64,000 nt of DNA from Maritimibacter sp. HL-12 (GTDB taxonomy: Bacteria; Pseudomonadota; Alphaproteobacteria; Rhodobacterales; Rhodobacteraceae), in NCBI RefSeq assembly GCF_900177545.1, contig NZ_FXBQ01000001.1, forward strand, positions 3,256,163 through 3,320,162, read 5' to 3'. The notes under the pieces were generated by a model that ran no database searches, had not been told where the DNA came from, and was given only the letters and a program-made list of their open reading frames with translations. Shown piece by piece: positions 34,531 to 43,091 of this stretch. The position numbers were made by a program, and so were the translations under genes. Positions within the stretch are counted from its first letter, which is position 1. The number at the start of each line of letters is the position of its first letter.

Positions 34531-35874
34531 TCAGGCCCCGGCGTCGAGCCAGCCCTGCCAATCGGCCTTGGCGCGGTCGGTATAGGCCTTGTAACGGTCA
34601 CGCCGTCCGCGCCGGCCCGCCTTCAGCCCCTCGACCGGGGGAAACAGCCCGAAATTCACGTTCATCGGCTGGAAGGTCTTCGCGTCCGCCCCGCCGGTGA
34701 TATGGGTCACCAGCGCGCCCGTCGCCGTTGTCGCTGGCACCGGCGGCAGCCGCCGCCCGGTGATCTCGGCAATCGCAAGCCGTCCGGCGAGCATTCCCAT
34801 CGCGGCGGATTCGACATAGCCCTCGACCCCGGTGACCTGTCCGGCGAAGCGGACGTTGGGCCGCGATTTCAGCCGCATCTCGCCATCGAGCAGGGTCGGC
34901 GCGTTCATGAAGGTGTTGCGATGAATGCCGCCGAGGCGGGCGAACTGCGCATTCTCCAGCCCCGGGATCATCCGCAAGACCTGCGTTTGCGCGCCATATT
35001 TCATCTTGGTCTGGAACCCGACGATGTTGAACAGCGTACCGAGCGCGTTGTCGCGCCGGAGCTGCACCACGGCATAGGCCTTTTCATCGGGTTTGTGCGC
35101 GTTGGTCAGCCCGACCGGCTTCATCGGCCCGTGGCGCAGGGTTTCGCGGCCGCGTTCGGCCATCACCTCGATCGGCAGGCAGCCGTCGAAATAGGTCGCG
35201 GTTTCGCCGTCGTGAAACTCGGTCTTCTCGGCCGCCAGCAGCGCGTCGATGAAGGCCTCGTATTGCGGCTTGGTCATCGGGCAGTTGAGATAGGCGCGCT
35301 GTTCCTCCTCGGTCTCGCCCTTGTCGTAGCGCGATTGCGCCCAGACCACGTCCATGTCGATGCTGTCGGCGTAGACGATCGGGGCGATGGCGTCGAAGAA
35401 GGCCAGCCGCTCGGCACCGGTCTCGGCGAGGATCGCGCGGCCCAGCGCCTCGGAGGTGAGCGGGCCGGTGGCGAAGATCCAGTGGCCCTCGCCGGGCAGC
35501 GCGGTGATCTCCTCATCGACAACGGTGACATTGGGCAAGCCACGCAGCCGGTCGTTGACGAATTGCGAAAACCCCTCACGGTCGACCGCGAGCGCGCCGC
35601 CCGCGGGCAGGCGGTTGGCATCCGCCGCTTCCATGGTGAGCGAACCCGCCGCGCGCATTTCCCAGTGCAGGAGCCCCACCGCGTTCTGCTCGCTGTCATC
35701 GGAGCGGAAGGAATTGGAGCAGACCATCTCGGCGAGCTTGCCGGTCTGGTGCGCGAAGGTGGCGACGCGGGGGCGCATTTCGTAGATCACCACGTCGAGC
35801 CCGGCCTTGGCCGCCGCCCAGGCCGCCTCGGAGCCGGCCATGCCGCCGCCAACGATATGAAGTGTGTCTGTCAT
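34531..35874 (-). CDS. trmFO: Folate/FAD-dependent tRNA (uracil-5-)-methyltransferase TrmFO
   Basis: 447 residues, normal length. It makes m5U54 in tRNA using methylenetetrahydrofolate and FADH2. The FAD loop is [18 protein letters not shown] at the N-terminus; conserved [26 protein letters not shown] and [15 protein letters not shown] follow. The first 20 residues start directly at the Rossmann strand, supporting the ATG at 35874. The transposon lies upstream of it (its 5' side), 91 nt from the start codon. Confidence 0.95.
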   Translation of the reverse strand: MTDTLHIVGGGMAGSEAAWAAAKAGLDVVIYEMRPRVATFAHQTGKLAEMVCSNSFRSDDSEQNAVGLLHWEMRAAGSLTMEAADANRLPAGGALAVDREGFSQFVNDRLRGLPNVTVVDEEITALPGEGHWIFATGPLTSEALGRAILAETGAERLAFFDAIAPIVYADSIDMDVVWAQSRYDKGETEEEQRAYLNCPMTKPQYEAFIDALLAAEKTEFHDGETATYFDGCLPIEVMAERGRETLRHGPMKPVGLTNAHKPDEKAYAVVQLRRDNALGTLFNIVGFQTKMKYGAQTQVLRMIPGLENAQFARLGGIHRNTFMNAPTLLDGEMRLKSRPNVRFAGQVTGVEGYVESAAMGMLAGRLAIAEITGRRLPPVPATTATGALVTHITGGADAKTFQPMNVNFGLFPPVEGLKAGRRGRRDRYKAYTDRAKADWQGWLDAGA

Positions 35875-35957
35875 GCCCCGCGATGTAGGCGAGCGCGGCG
35901 GCGAAGGAAAGGGGGCTGTCTGCCCCCTCTTGGCCTTTCGGCCAATTCACCCCCGAA

Positions 35958-35965
35958 GGTATTTG
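35958..35965 (+). repeat. Left target-site duplication (GGTATTTG)
   Basis: Eight bases directly outside the left terminal inverted repeat. They are identical to the eight bases directly outside the right one at 38960-38967. Eight bp is the duplication length typical of IS1595-family transposition. Confidence 0.92.
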
Positions 35966-35991
35966 CGGCCTTATGTATCAAACGCACCAAC
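35966..35991 (+). repeat. Left terminal inverted repeat
   Basis: Begins CGGCCTTATGTATCAAACG and continues through CACCAAC. Compared with the reverse complement of the right end it differs only at positions 4 and 13 of 26; similarity stops after position 26. Confidence 0.92.
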
Positions 35992-36033
35992 AATCTAGCT
36001 GACCCCGCCGCCGATGTGAATCATCATGTGCCC

Positions 36034-36393
36034 ATGCAGGACAGGACCATCAACAACGCTCTACTCGCCATGCGCCGCGATCTGATACGGACCGGCGGGG
36101 AGGGCCTGGAACACGTCGAGGCATTGCTGTTGCTACGGGGTGTGAGGCTTCCGAAGGCGTTTGTCCCTGACGGACCGATTGCCAAGAACGGACAGATGAA
36201 AAAGATGGTGCTGGACGCGCTCAGGGACGGCGGGAAGACCCGCCGTGAGTTGGTGGACCATATCGCCGCGCTACGTCCAGACGTGTCGCCGGAGTGCGCG
36301 TACTGGCGGACCGATGCCGCGCTGTCTGCGCTGAGGGCAAAGGGGCTGGTGTCGCACGAGGGGCGGGTGTGGGCCTTACAGTTTAAGGTCTGA
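36034..36393 (+). CDS. Passenger hypothetical protein, winged-helix-like
   Basis: A 119-residue protein of unknown function, the first gene in the transposon. The C-terminal half reads like a winged helix (LDALRDGGKTRRELVDHIAA, then AALSALRAKGLVSHEGRVWAL). The N-terminus has a short VEALLLLRGVRLPK helix. It could be a DNA-binding regulator. The ATG at 36034 is the first good start after the repeat. It overlaps the hicA stop by 18 bp on the opposite strand, so the two converge. Confidence 0.65.
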   Translation: MQDRTINNALLAMRRDLIRTGGEGLEHVEALLLLRGVRLPKAFVPDGPIAKNGQMKKMVLDALRDGGKTRRELVDHIAALRPDVSPECAYWRTDAALSALRAKGLVSHEGRVWALQFKV

Positions 36394-36567
36394 ACCGGCC
36401 TCCTCAAGAATGCTTTTCGCTGTGTGTTTGCTTAGGATTTTGTGCGGCACCATGATGGTTGGCTTTCCACCGTCGTGGCACCATTTTGGGTGCTTAGACC
36501 CTCCATCCCTGTAATACCCAAGCCTCTTGAGTTCTTTGATCACTTGTTTCTGAAAACCATCGACCAC
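36376..36567 (-). CDS. hicA: HicA-family mRNA interferase toxin
   Basis: A 63-residue toxin of the double-stranded-RNA-binding-like HicA fold, which cleaves mRNA. Visible: N-terminal helix QKQVIKELKRLGYYR, GGSKHPKWCHDG with candidate catalytic His26, the strand PTIMVPHK, and the C-terminal helix KHTAKSILEEAG. The His comes two residues after GS rather than one, a small deviation from the textbook GSH. The start is a GTG at 36567, 3 nt after the antitoxin stop. Confidence 0.83.
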   Translation of the reverse strand: MVDGFQKQVIKELKRLGYYRDGGSKHPKWCHDGGKPTIMVPHKILSKHTAKSILEEAGSDLKL

Positions 36568-36570
36568 AAA

Positions 36571-36822
36571 CTATGCCGCAGCGAAGCCGTTTTCGCCACG
36601 ATACATGATCGTTGGAATCAGGTCTTTGAATCGTTTTGTAACAAATTCATTCGGCTTGATGTGATTCGCCATGATGAGATCAGTCGCATTATCTTGCATA
36701 ATGCGTTCAAATTCCTTCAGGGTTTTGGCTTCGATGTGAAGGCCAATAATGTTGCTCTCCGACACAAAGACTTGCGCGTCTTCGTCCCATATCGCCTTGA
36801 TGTAGAACATTCGGTTACTCAC
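36571..36822 (-). CDS. DUF1902/HicB-like antitoxin
   Basis: An 83-residue partner of HicA. The N-terminus YIKAIWDEDAQVFVSESNIIGLHIEAKTL is the DUF1902/HicB partial RNase-H-like fold. No clear ribbon-helix-helix or helix-turn-helix is left at the C-terminus, so its DNA-binding mode is uncertain. The GTG at 36822 follows GGGAG; an ATG at 36810 is possible. The antitoxin-first order gives the usual co-translated pair, unlike the hicA-first order of many HicAB loci. Confidence 0.8.
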   Translation of the reverse strand: MSNRMFYIKAIWDEDAQVFVSESNIIGLHIEAKTLKEFERIMQDNATDLIMANHIKPNEFVTKRFKDLIPTIMYRGENGFAAA

Positions 36823-36946
36823 GGCTGTCTCCCACTGGTCTGTGCGTCTCTGCGGACGCTCCCATGTTGTGCTGGGGTTACGTCAAGGATATGGCTATCA
36901 GACATACCTTTGCAAGCGTCAGTAAAAGTCACGTTACTACGCGGTG

Positions 36947-37912
36947 CTATTGTGCCTCTCGCTGCCAGTAACCTTTCCACTGGCGGCTGACCGGCGCGCC
37001 CATCGAATTCGACACCAGTACATGCGCCAGCGTCCCGTTGTCGGTGCGGCGGTTGTCTTCCAGCCAAGCGGCGTGGTTCGCGTACTGGTAGAGGTACTGC
37101 GGGCTGATGTGGTGGTGCTGGCCCGACACCATGCGGCGCAGACGTGAGAAGAAGCTTTCCACCATGTTCGTGTGCTTGCCGTGGTCGCTGTAAACTTCGC
37201 TGTGGTTCACGCGGTCCACGTTCCAGCCCGCATGAAGCATGTCCCAATGGCTCGCTTCGTCTGCGGAAATGGTCGCCATGCGGCTGATGTTCTCGTTCGC
37301 CAGCGCAACGCCTTCGCCCTCACTCATGGCGACGAACGGCAGGGTACGGCCCACGCGCTCGCGCAGGGCCACCACGACGCGGCGCTTGCCGGTCTGGTGG
37401 GCTTTCAGGCGGCGGTCCTTGCGGTCTTCCTTGCGGTTCTCAGGGCGGATGTGACCGCCGAAGTACGCGCCGTCAATCTCAACGTGCCCATCCAGAACCT
37501 CGCCCGTGTGGACTTCCTGAGCCATTGCTTCGCGCAGCTTGTGGGCCAGCACGAAGGCGGTTTTGTATTGGCAGTCCAGATCGCGCGAAAGCTGGACCAT
37601 GGACACGCCCTTAGAGGCGTTCACGGTGATGCAGATCGCGGCGAGGAGATCCACGAAGTCCATCTTGCGCGAGGCAAAGATCGTGCCGCTCGTCACCGAA
37701 AACTGGTGGTGGCAAGCCTTGCACTTGAACTTGCGGCGGGTGGTGATGGTGTAGGTTTCGTCATGACCGCAGATCGGGCAAACCGCCTCGCCATTCGTCT
37801 CGGGCCAGCGCATTTCGCAGAAGGTCCGGTAGGCCGCTTCTTCGCCAGCCTTGTAGATCGAACGAAGGCTGAGAGTGCGGGCCGCTGCGGAGAGAAGAAA
37901 GTGTTGTGCCAT
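36947..37912 (-). CDS. IS1595-family (ISXO2-type) transposase
   Basis: About 321 residues and intact. The N-terminal zinc ribbon is CPICGHDETYT with CKACHHQF. The catalytic domain shows the first Asp in HVEIDGAYFGGH, a second acidic region in SADEASHW, and NHSEVYSDHGKHTNMVESFFSRLRR, with Asn/Glu in the last catalytic position as in ISXO2. The start at 37912 (MAQHFLLSAAA) lies 15 nt inside an upstream ATG at 37927. It is transcribed away from the DUF6471 gene, with dyads in the shared gap. Confidence 0.92.
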   Translation of the reverse strand: MAQHFLLSAAARTLSLRSIYKAGEEAAYRTFCEMRWPETNGEAVCPICGHDETYTITTRRKFKCKACHHQFSVTSGTIFASRKMDFVDLLAAICITVNASKGVSMVQLSRDLDCQYKTAFVLAHKLREAMAQEVHTGEVLDGHVEIDGAYFGGHIRPENRKEDRKDRRLKAHQTGKRRVVVALRERVGRTLPFVAMSEGEGVALANENISRMATISADEASHWDMLHAGWNVDRVNHSEVYSDHGKHTNMVESFFSRLRRMVSGQHHHISPQYLYQYANHAAWLEDNRRTDNGTLAHVLVSNSMGAPVSRQWKGYWQREAQ

Positions 37913-37945
37913 TGTCATCATATCCATTACCTATGTAACAGATAT

Positions 37946-37990
37946 GATACCTAGACGTATCCAGTTCAAGGGCGTATATCATCAAATACG
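37946..37990. promoter_or_regulatory. Two operator-like dyads between transposase and DUF6471 genes
   Basis: GATAC-N6-GTATC at 37946-37961 and CGTAT-N8-ATACG at 37973-37990, both with perfect 5-bp arms. The first lies inside the spacer of a plausible minus-strand promoter (TTGAAC at 37969-37964, then CATAT), so binding there would block the transposase gene. The helix-turn-helix-like DUF6471 product next door is the natural candidate binder (inference). Confidence 0.5.
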
Positions 37991-38015
37991 ATACTTTTAT
38001 CAAAAAAGGTGAGAC

Positions 38016-38222
38016 ATGCCAGACCACACGGAATGGGAATCCAAGGCCGCGAACATCCTGAAGGCCGAGTTGAAGCGGAAGGGCGTGACATATGCGCAGT
38101 TGGCCGACATGATCGGCGACAAAGAGGTCAACATCAGGAACAAGTTGTCGCGTGGGAAGTTCAGCGCGGCTTTTCTTCTTCAGGCTCTTGATGCTGTTGA
38201 GGTGTCTGACCTTCACCTGTGA
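38016..38222 (+). CDS. DUF6471 family protein (putative regulator)
   Basis: A 68-residue protein: WESKAANILKAELKRKGVTY, then AQLADMIGDKEVNIRNKLSRG, then a final helix AAFLLQALDAVEV. The middle is compatible with a Cro/CI-type helix-turn-helix with N-I-R-N in the recognition helix, and the whole matches the pattern of DUF6471. The ATG follows AAAAAAGGTGAG. It overlaps the two-TM gene's 3' end by 62 bp on the opposite strand. I infer it controls the divergent transposase. Confidence 0.75.
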   Translation: MPDHTEWESKAANILKAELKRKGVTYAQLADMIGDKEVNIRNKLSRGKFSAAFLLQALDAVEVSDLHL

Positions 38223-38886
38223 TAGCTTTTGGCTCGTCCGTTTTTAGCAAGGGGAACTCTGAATCTGGCACGAATGATATCCAATTCAGCATTTCTGATC
38301 CCTTGAAGTGTGCATACTCAGCCTCAGAAACGAAAAAGGTGATCCTCTGGAATGAGCATCGCCGAAATGTGCAGCCGCCCAATTGGTACATATTGAAGAC
38401 ACTAACACCATCACGGATAGCGATTGCGTCTGATCTCGGCAGTACCAAATCATCGAGACGGTTACCGAACGACAAAAATATGTTTGCTGGTCCAATAAGT
38501 TCACAATCTACAAAGGTCTTATCAAATAGTGCCGGACTCGACGGAAGAATGAACTCATTTATGTAGATGCGCTTCCTCTCAAACACCTTGTCCATTGGAT
38601 TTGCGCTGCCGCCTTTCGCCAAGGCTCGGTTGTCATACCTAGCCCTAACAACCCGACCACGCGCGATGGAGTACACGTAGAAGCCGAGGACGAAGATCAT
38701 AAACCCCGCCATTCCGCTCAGTACCCACGACAACGGCGCGTATTCTGACATAATGCCCACGGTTCTCACCGCCCAGGCGGGCAAGGCAGTGAACGCGATA
38801 GCGCCAGCGCCCCAAAGCAAATTTGCAAGAGACCACTGCCATTCCAGTTTAGAGAAGAACCGGTCAAGACTGTCTTTTTTGAACAT
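38161..38886 (-). CDS. Passenger two-TM protein of unknown function
   Basis: A 241-residue membrane protein. TM helices lie at about residues 22-41 (ANLLWGAGAIAFTALPAWAV) and 52-73 (VLSGMAGFMIFVLGFYVYSI). A cytoplasmic part of about 165 residues with beta-rich, pentapeptide-like stretches (FVDCELIGPANIFLSF, GGCTFRRCSFQRITFF) and a charged C-terminal tail (QEPEEEKPR) follow. I do not recognise the family. It is the last gene before the right transposon end; its 3' end overlaps DUF6471. Confidence 0.7.
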   Translation of the reverse strand: MFKKDSLDRFFSKLEWQWSLANLLWGAGAIAFTALPAWAVRTVGIMSEYAPLSWVLSGMAGFMIFVLGFYVYSIARGRVVRARYDNRALAKGGSANPMDKVFERKRIYINEFILPSSPALFDKTFVDCELIGPANIFLSFGNRLDDLVLPRSDAIAIRDGVSVFNMYQLGGCTFRRCSFQRITFFVSEAEYAHFKGSEMLNWISFVPDSEFPLLKTDEPKAITGEGQTPQQHQEPEEEKPR

Positions 38887-38933
38887 GGTAGAGTCATCTC
38901 ACGACTCCAGCGAGCGAGTCGAGAGCGTTTGTG

Positions 38934-38959
38934 GTTGGTGCGTTTGCTACATAAGCCCG
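38934..38959 (-). repeat. Right terminal inverted repeat
   Basis: Read on the minus strand it begins CGGGCTTATGTAGCAAACG and continues CACCAAC, matching the left repeat at 24 of 26 positions. It lies 48 bp beyond the start of the two-TM gene and 34 bp from the gyrA stop. Confidence 0.92.
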
Positions 38960-38967
38960 GGTATTTG
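38960..38967 (+). repeat. Right target-site duplication (GGTATTTG)
   Basis: Exact copy of 35958-35965, immediately outside the right terminal repeat. Removing the element and one copy restores GGTATTTGCGGACCC between trmFO and gyrA. Confidence 0.92.
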
Positions 38968-38993
38968 CGGACCCAAGAAGCCGGGCGGGGGCC

Positions 38994-41720
38994 TCAGCCC
39001 TCGCCTTCGGTCTCGTCGTCCTCGTCCTTCTCGGCGATCCAGGCGACCGAGACCACCTTTTCGCCGGGGCCGGTGTTGAACACCTTGACCCCGCCCGCGC
39101 CGCGCGAGCGGAACGAGATGCCTTCGACGGGACAGCGAATCGACTGGCCCTTCGAGGTGGCGAGCATCACCTGGTCGTCGATCCCGACCGGGAACGAGGC
39201 CACCAGAGCGCCGCCGCGCATCGCCTTGTCGGTGGCCTGCACGCCTTGTCCGCCGCGCCCGCGCACCGGGTAGTCGTGGCTCGACGAAAGCTTGCCGGTG
39301 CCCGCTTCGGTGATGGTGAGGATGAGGTCTTCGGCGGCGCGCATTTGCTCGAACCGCTCGGGCGAGATATCGCCTTCGGGTTCGTCCTCGGCACCCTCGT
39401 CATCGGCCCCCGCCAACGCCCGGCGCATCTTGAGATAGGCGGCGCGCTCGTCGGCGCTGGCCTCGAAGTGGCGGATCACCGCCATCGAGACCACGCGGTC
39501 ATCCTCCGACCGCAGCCGGATGCCGCGCACGCCGGTGGAGGAGCGGCCCTGGAACACCCGCACATCGGTGCTGGGAAAGCGGATCGCGCGGCCGCTTTCG
39601 GTCACCAGCATCACGTCGTCGTCGGCCGTGCAGATCCGGGCGTTCACCAGTTCCACCCCCTCGGGCAACTTCATCGCGATCTTGCCGTTGCGCATCACGT
39701 TGGTGAAATCCGACAGCGCGTTGCGGCGCACGTCGCCGGTGGAGGTGGCGAAGACGATCTGGAGATTGCCCCATTCCTCCTCCGGCGCGTCGACCGGCAT
39801 GATCGCGGCGATCGAGACGCCTTGCGGGATCGGCAGGATATTGACGATCGCCTTGCCGCGCGCGGTGCGTCCGCCAAGCGGCAGGCGCCATGTCTTGAGC
39901 TTGTAGACCATGCCGTCGGTGGTGAAGAACAGCAACTGGGTGTGGGTATTGGCCACGAACAGCGTGGTGACCACGTCTTCGTCCTTGGTCGCCATGCTGG
40001 AGAGGCCCTTGCCGCCCCGCCGCTGGGCACGGAACTCGGCCAGCGGGGTGCGCTTGGCCCAGCCCGACTGGGTGATCGTCACCACCATGTCCTCGCGCTC
40101 GATCAGGTCTTCGTCGTCCATGTCGCCCGACCAGTCGACGATCTCGGTGCGGCGCGGCACCGCGTAGGCGTCGCGCACCTCGCGCAGCTCATCCGAGATG
40201 ATCGCCATGATCCGCTCGCGCGAACGCAGGATATCGAGGTAGTCCTTGATCTTCGCCGCGAGGTCTTCAAGCTCGTCGGTGACCTCCTTGACCCCGATCT
40301 GGGTGAGCCGCTGGAGCCGCAGATCGAGGATCGCCCGGGCCTGGGTTTCCGACAGGTTATAAGTGCCGTCGTCGTTCATCTTGTGGCTCGGGTCGTCGAT
40401 CAGCGCGATGAAGGGCGCGATCTCGCGCGCGGGCCAGCGCCGGGTCATCAGCTTCTCGCGTGCCTCGGCAGCATCGGCCGAGGCGCGGATCGTGGCCACC
40501 ACCTCGTCGACGTTCGACACCGCGACCGCGAGGCCGACCAGCACATGGCTGCGCTCGCGCGCCTTGCGCAGCAGGAAGGCCGTGCGCCGGGCCACGACTT
40601 CCTCGCGGAAGTTGATGAAATGCCTGAGGAAATCGTGCAGCGTCAGTTGCTCGGGACGGCCGCCGTTGAGCGCCAGCATGTTGCAGCCGAAGGAGGTTTG
40701 CAGCGCGGTGAAGCGGAACAACTGGTTCAGCACCACTTCCGGCGTGGCGTCGCGCTTGAGTTCGATCACCACCCGCACGCCGACGCGGTCGCTCTCGTCC
40801 TGAATCGCGGAGATGCCCTCGAGCCGCTTGTCGCGCACCAGCTCGGCCATCTTCTCGATCATCGTGGCCTTGTTGACCTGGTAGGGGATCTCGTCGACGA
40901 CGATGGCGTAGCGGTCCTTGCGAATTTCCTCGACCCGGGTCTTGGCCCGGATGATCACCGAACCGCGCCCCTCGGAATAGGCTTTGCGGGCCCCGGACCG
41001 GCCCAGCATGATCCCGCCGGTGGGAAAATCGGGGCCGGGCACATACTCCATCAACTGGATCGAGTCGAGATCGGGGTTCTCGATCAGCGCCAGCGTGGCC
41101 TCGACCACCTCGCCGAGGTTGTGCGGCGGGATATTGGTGGCCATGCCCACCGCGATGCCGCCGGCACCGTTGACCAGCATGTTGGGATAGCGCGCCGGCA
41201 GCACCGTGGGTTCGCGGTCCTTGCCGTCGTAGTTGTCCTGGAAATCGACGGTGTCTTTCTCGATGTCTTCGAGCAGCGCCTGGGCCGGTTTGTCCATGCG
41301 CACTTCGGTGTAGCGCATGGCGGCGGGGGGGTCGCCGTCCATCGAGCCGAAGTTGCCCTGGCCATCGAGCAGCGGCAGCGACATCGAGAAATCCTGTGCC
41401 ATCCGCACCAGCGCATCATAGATCGCGCTGTCGCCATGCGGGTGGTATTTCCCCATCGTGTCGCCCACCGCGCGGGCCGATTTGCGGTAGGGCTTGTCGT
41501 GGCTGTTGCCGCCCTCGTGCATGGCGTAAAGGATGCGCCGATGCACCGGTTTGAGCCCGTCGCGCAGGTCGGGGATGGCACGGCTCACGATCACGCTCAT
41601 CGCGTAATCGAGATAGGAGGTGCGCATCTCCTGCTCGATCGAGATCGAGGGGCCGCTGTGGATCGGGCGCTCGGGCGGCATTTCGCCGGGCGTTTCAGGG
41701 GTTTCCGGGGTGTCGTTCAC
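38994..41720 (-). CDS. gyrA: DNA gyrase subunit A
   Basis: About 908 residues. It breaks and rejoins DNA through Tyr137 ([10 protein letters not shown]). The quinolone region reads [18 protein letters not shown] with Ser98 and Asp102 at the E. coli 83 and 87 positions, the susceptible residues. The C-terminal wrapping domain has the GyrA box QRRGGKG, so this is gyrase and not ParC. The start is placed at a GTG (41720) giving [12 protein letters not shown]; an ATG at 41681 is the alternative, and the open frame upstream lacks homology. An acidic tail ends the protein. Confidence 0.95.
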   Translation of the reverse strand: MNDTPETPETPGEMPPERPIHSGPSISIEQEMRTSYLDYAMSVIVSRAIPDLRDGLKPVHRRILYAMHEGGNSHDKPYRKSARAVGDTMGKYHPHGDSAIYDALVRMAQDFSMSLPLLDGQGNFGSMDGDPPAAMRYTEVRMDKPAQALLEDIEKDTVDFQDNYDGKDREPTVLPARYPNMLVNGAGGIAVGMATNIPPHNLGEVVEATLALIENPDLDSIQLMEYVPGPDFPTGGIMLGRSGARKAYSEGRGSVIIRAKTRVEEIRKDRYAIVVDEIPYQVNKATMIEKMAELVRDKRLEGISAIQDESDRVGVRVVIELKRDATPEVVLNQLFRFTALQTSFGCNMLALNGGRPEQLTLHDFLRHFINFREEVVARRTAFLLRKARERSHVLVGLAVAVSNVDEVVATIRASADAAEAREKLMTRRWPAREIAPFIALIDDPSHKMNDDGTYNLSETQARAILDLRLQRLTQIGVKEVTDELEDLAAKIKDYLDILRSRERIMAIISDELREVRDAYAVPRRTEIVDWSGDMDDEDLIEREDMVVTITQSGWAKRTPLAEFRAQRRGGKGLSSMATKDEDVVTTLFVANTHTQLLFFTTDGMVYKLKTWRLPLGGRTARGKAIVNILPIPQGVSIAAIMPVDAPEEEWGNLQIVFATSTGDVRRNALSDFTNVMRNGKIAMKLPEGVELVNARICTADDDVMLVTESGRAIRFPSTDVRVFQGRSSTGVRGIRLRSEDDRVVSMAVIRHFEASADERAAYLKMRRALAGADDEGAEDEPEGDISPERFEQMRAAEDLILTITEAGTGKLSSSHDYPVRGRGGQGVQATDKAMRGGALVASFPVGIDDQVMLATSKGQSIRCPVEGISFRSRGAGGVKVFNTGPGEKVVSVAWIAEKDEDDETEGEG

Positions 41721-41935
41721 GTTGTCCGCCGTGTTCTTCTTGGTGTGATTTCGCGCGTCGAGGACACACAGGATATGGATCGGCTGCTTATACCACCCAC
41801 AAGCCTTTGGGTGCAATGGAGCGGCGCGGTTTTTCCGCACCCGGACGCGACCGATCCGGGCGTTTTCGCGCTTTCGTGCCTTGGCATTCGCGCCATGGTC
41901 CGTAAATATCGCCCGCAACCGCGAAGGGGAGAGCC

Positions 41936-43081
41936 ATGGCAGGCAAGCGCAGCATTTTCGAGGACGTGGGCGAGGCCGCCGACAAGGGCGGCAGGCAGGT
42001 CCAGACCGGGATGATCGACCGCGGCGGCGCATCGGGCGCGCGCCGGGCGATCCGCGGCTGGCTCGTCGCCCTCTTCGTTCTGGTGGTGGTGATGATCCTC
42101 GTCGGCGGGCTGACCCGGCTCACCGAGTCCGGCCTTTCGATCACCGAATGGGCGCTGGTGATCGGCACCTTGCCGCCGATGGGCGCACAGGATTGGGCCG
42201 TCGCCTTTGCCAAGTATCAGCAAACGCCGGAGTTCCGGCTGGTGAACCACGCGATGACGCTGGACCAGTTCAAAGTGATCTACTGGTGGGAATGGGGGCA
42301 CCGGTTCCTCGGCCGGATCATCGGGCTGGTCTGGATCGCGGGATTTGTCGGCTTCTGGGCGGCGGGCAAGATCCCGACCGGCTGGAAGGCGCGGTTGCTT
42401 GTCATCGGCGTGCTGATCGGCGTGCAGGGCGCGGTCGGCTGGTGGATGGTGGCCTCGGGCCTCGTCGGCGACCGCACCTCGGTGGCGTCCTACCGGCTGG
42501 CGCTCCATCTCGGGCTGGCCTTCGTCATCCTCGGGCTGATCGTCTGGGCCGTGCTCGAGCTTTCGCGCCCGCAAGCCGAGATCCTGCAAGCGCGGCGACT
42601 GCGCGAGAAACGGCTGTTCGGTCTTGGCACCGGGTTGATGCATCTCACCTTGCTACAGATCGTGCTCGGGGCACTGGTGGCCGGGATCGACGCCGGGCGC
42701 AGCTATACCGACTGGCCGCTGATGGCCGGGCAGATCATCCCGCCCGACCCGTTCGATATCGAGCCCCTGTGGCGCAACTTCTTTGAGAACCCGGGGCTGG
42801 TGCAGTTCATCCACCGGGTCGCGGGCTATTTGCTCATCATCTTCGCGCTGGTGGCCTTCCTGCGCGCGCGGCGCGCGGCGTCGCGGGCGGTGCGCACCGG
42901 GTTCACAGTGGCGGCGGGGGTGCTGCTGGCACAGATGGTGCTCGGGATTGTCACTGTTCTGAACGGCGCGCAACTGCATGTCGCGATCACCCACCAGGCC
43001 GGGGCGATCCTGGCCTGGGTGGTGGTTCTGGTGGCACGGTTCCGGGCCGGTTATCCCCCGGCGCAATCGGTGAGGGGCTGA
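41936..43081 (+). CDS. ctaA: Heme A synthase (CtaA/COX15)
   Basis: A 381-residue membrane enzyme that oxidises heme O to heme A for aa3 oxidases. About eight hydrophobic helices are visible. Conserved segments are [55 protein letters not shown] and [11 protein letters not shown], which carry the heme-ligand histidines. This is the COX15-like type 2 form. The ATG at 41936 is preceded by AAGGGGAGAG. It is divergent from gyrA and 10 nt before the M32 peptidase gene. Confidence 0.94.
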   Translation: MAGKRSIFEDVGEAADKGGRQVQTGMIDRGGASGARRAIRGWLVALFVLVVVMILVGGLTRLTESGLSITEWALVIGTLPPMGAQDWAVAFAKYQQTPEFRLVNHAMTLDQFKVIYWWEWGHRFLGRIIGLVWIAGFVGFWAAGKIPTGWKARLLVIGVLIGVQGAVGWWMVASGLVGDRTSVASYRLALHLGLAFVILGLIVWAVLELSRPQAEILQARRLREKRLFGLGTGLMHLTLLQIVLGALVAGIDAGRSYTDWPLMAGQIIPPDPFDIEPLWRNFFENPGLVQFIHRVAGYLLIIFALVAFLRARRAASRAVRTGFTVAAGVLLAQMVLGIVTVLNGAQLHVAITHQAGAILAWVVVLVARFRAGYPPAQSVRG

Positions 43082-43091
43082 GGAGAACACC

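Larger units (their letters stand above)
35966..38959. mobile_element. IS1595-type transposon with passenger genes
   Basis: A 2,994-bp element bounded by 26-bp imperfect terminal inverted repeats (24 of 26 identical) and a perfect 8-bp target duplication. GC content is clearly lower than the flanks. It contains one ISXO2-type transposase and five other genes: a winged-helix-like protein, HicA toxin, DUF1902 antitoxin, DUF6471 protein and a two-TM protein. It inserted between trmFO and gyrA without breaking either gene. All frames are intact and the duplication is perfect, so insertion is probably recent. Some IS1595 subgroups are known to carry passenger genes. Confidence 0.9.

Noticed and set aside
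36947-37912. Domesticated or dead transposase
   Set aside because: The frame is intact, the catalytic motifs are present, and matching ends with a perfect target duplication are found, so it is a normal mobile element.
39340-41720. Quinolone-resistance change in gyrA
   Set aside because: The Ser and Asp at positions equivalent to E. coli 83 and 87 are the wild-type susceptible residues.
38994-41720. ParC instead of GyrA
   Set aside because: The GyrA-box sequence QRRGGKG is present in the C-terminal domain, which ParC lacks.
39246-42014. A 922-codon open frame on the plus strand opposite gyrA
   Set aside because: It is the antisense shadow of a GC-rich gene; the translation is Arg/His/Gly/Asp-rich without any domain, while gyrA on the other strand is certain.
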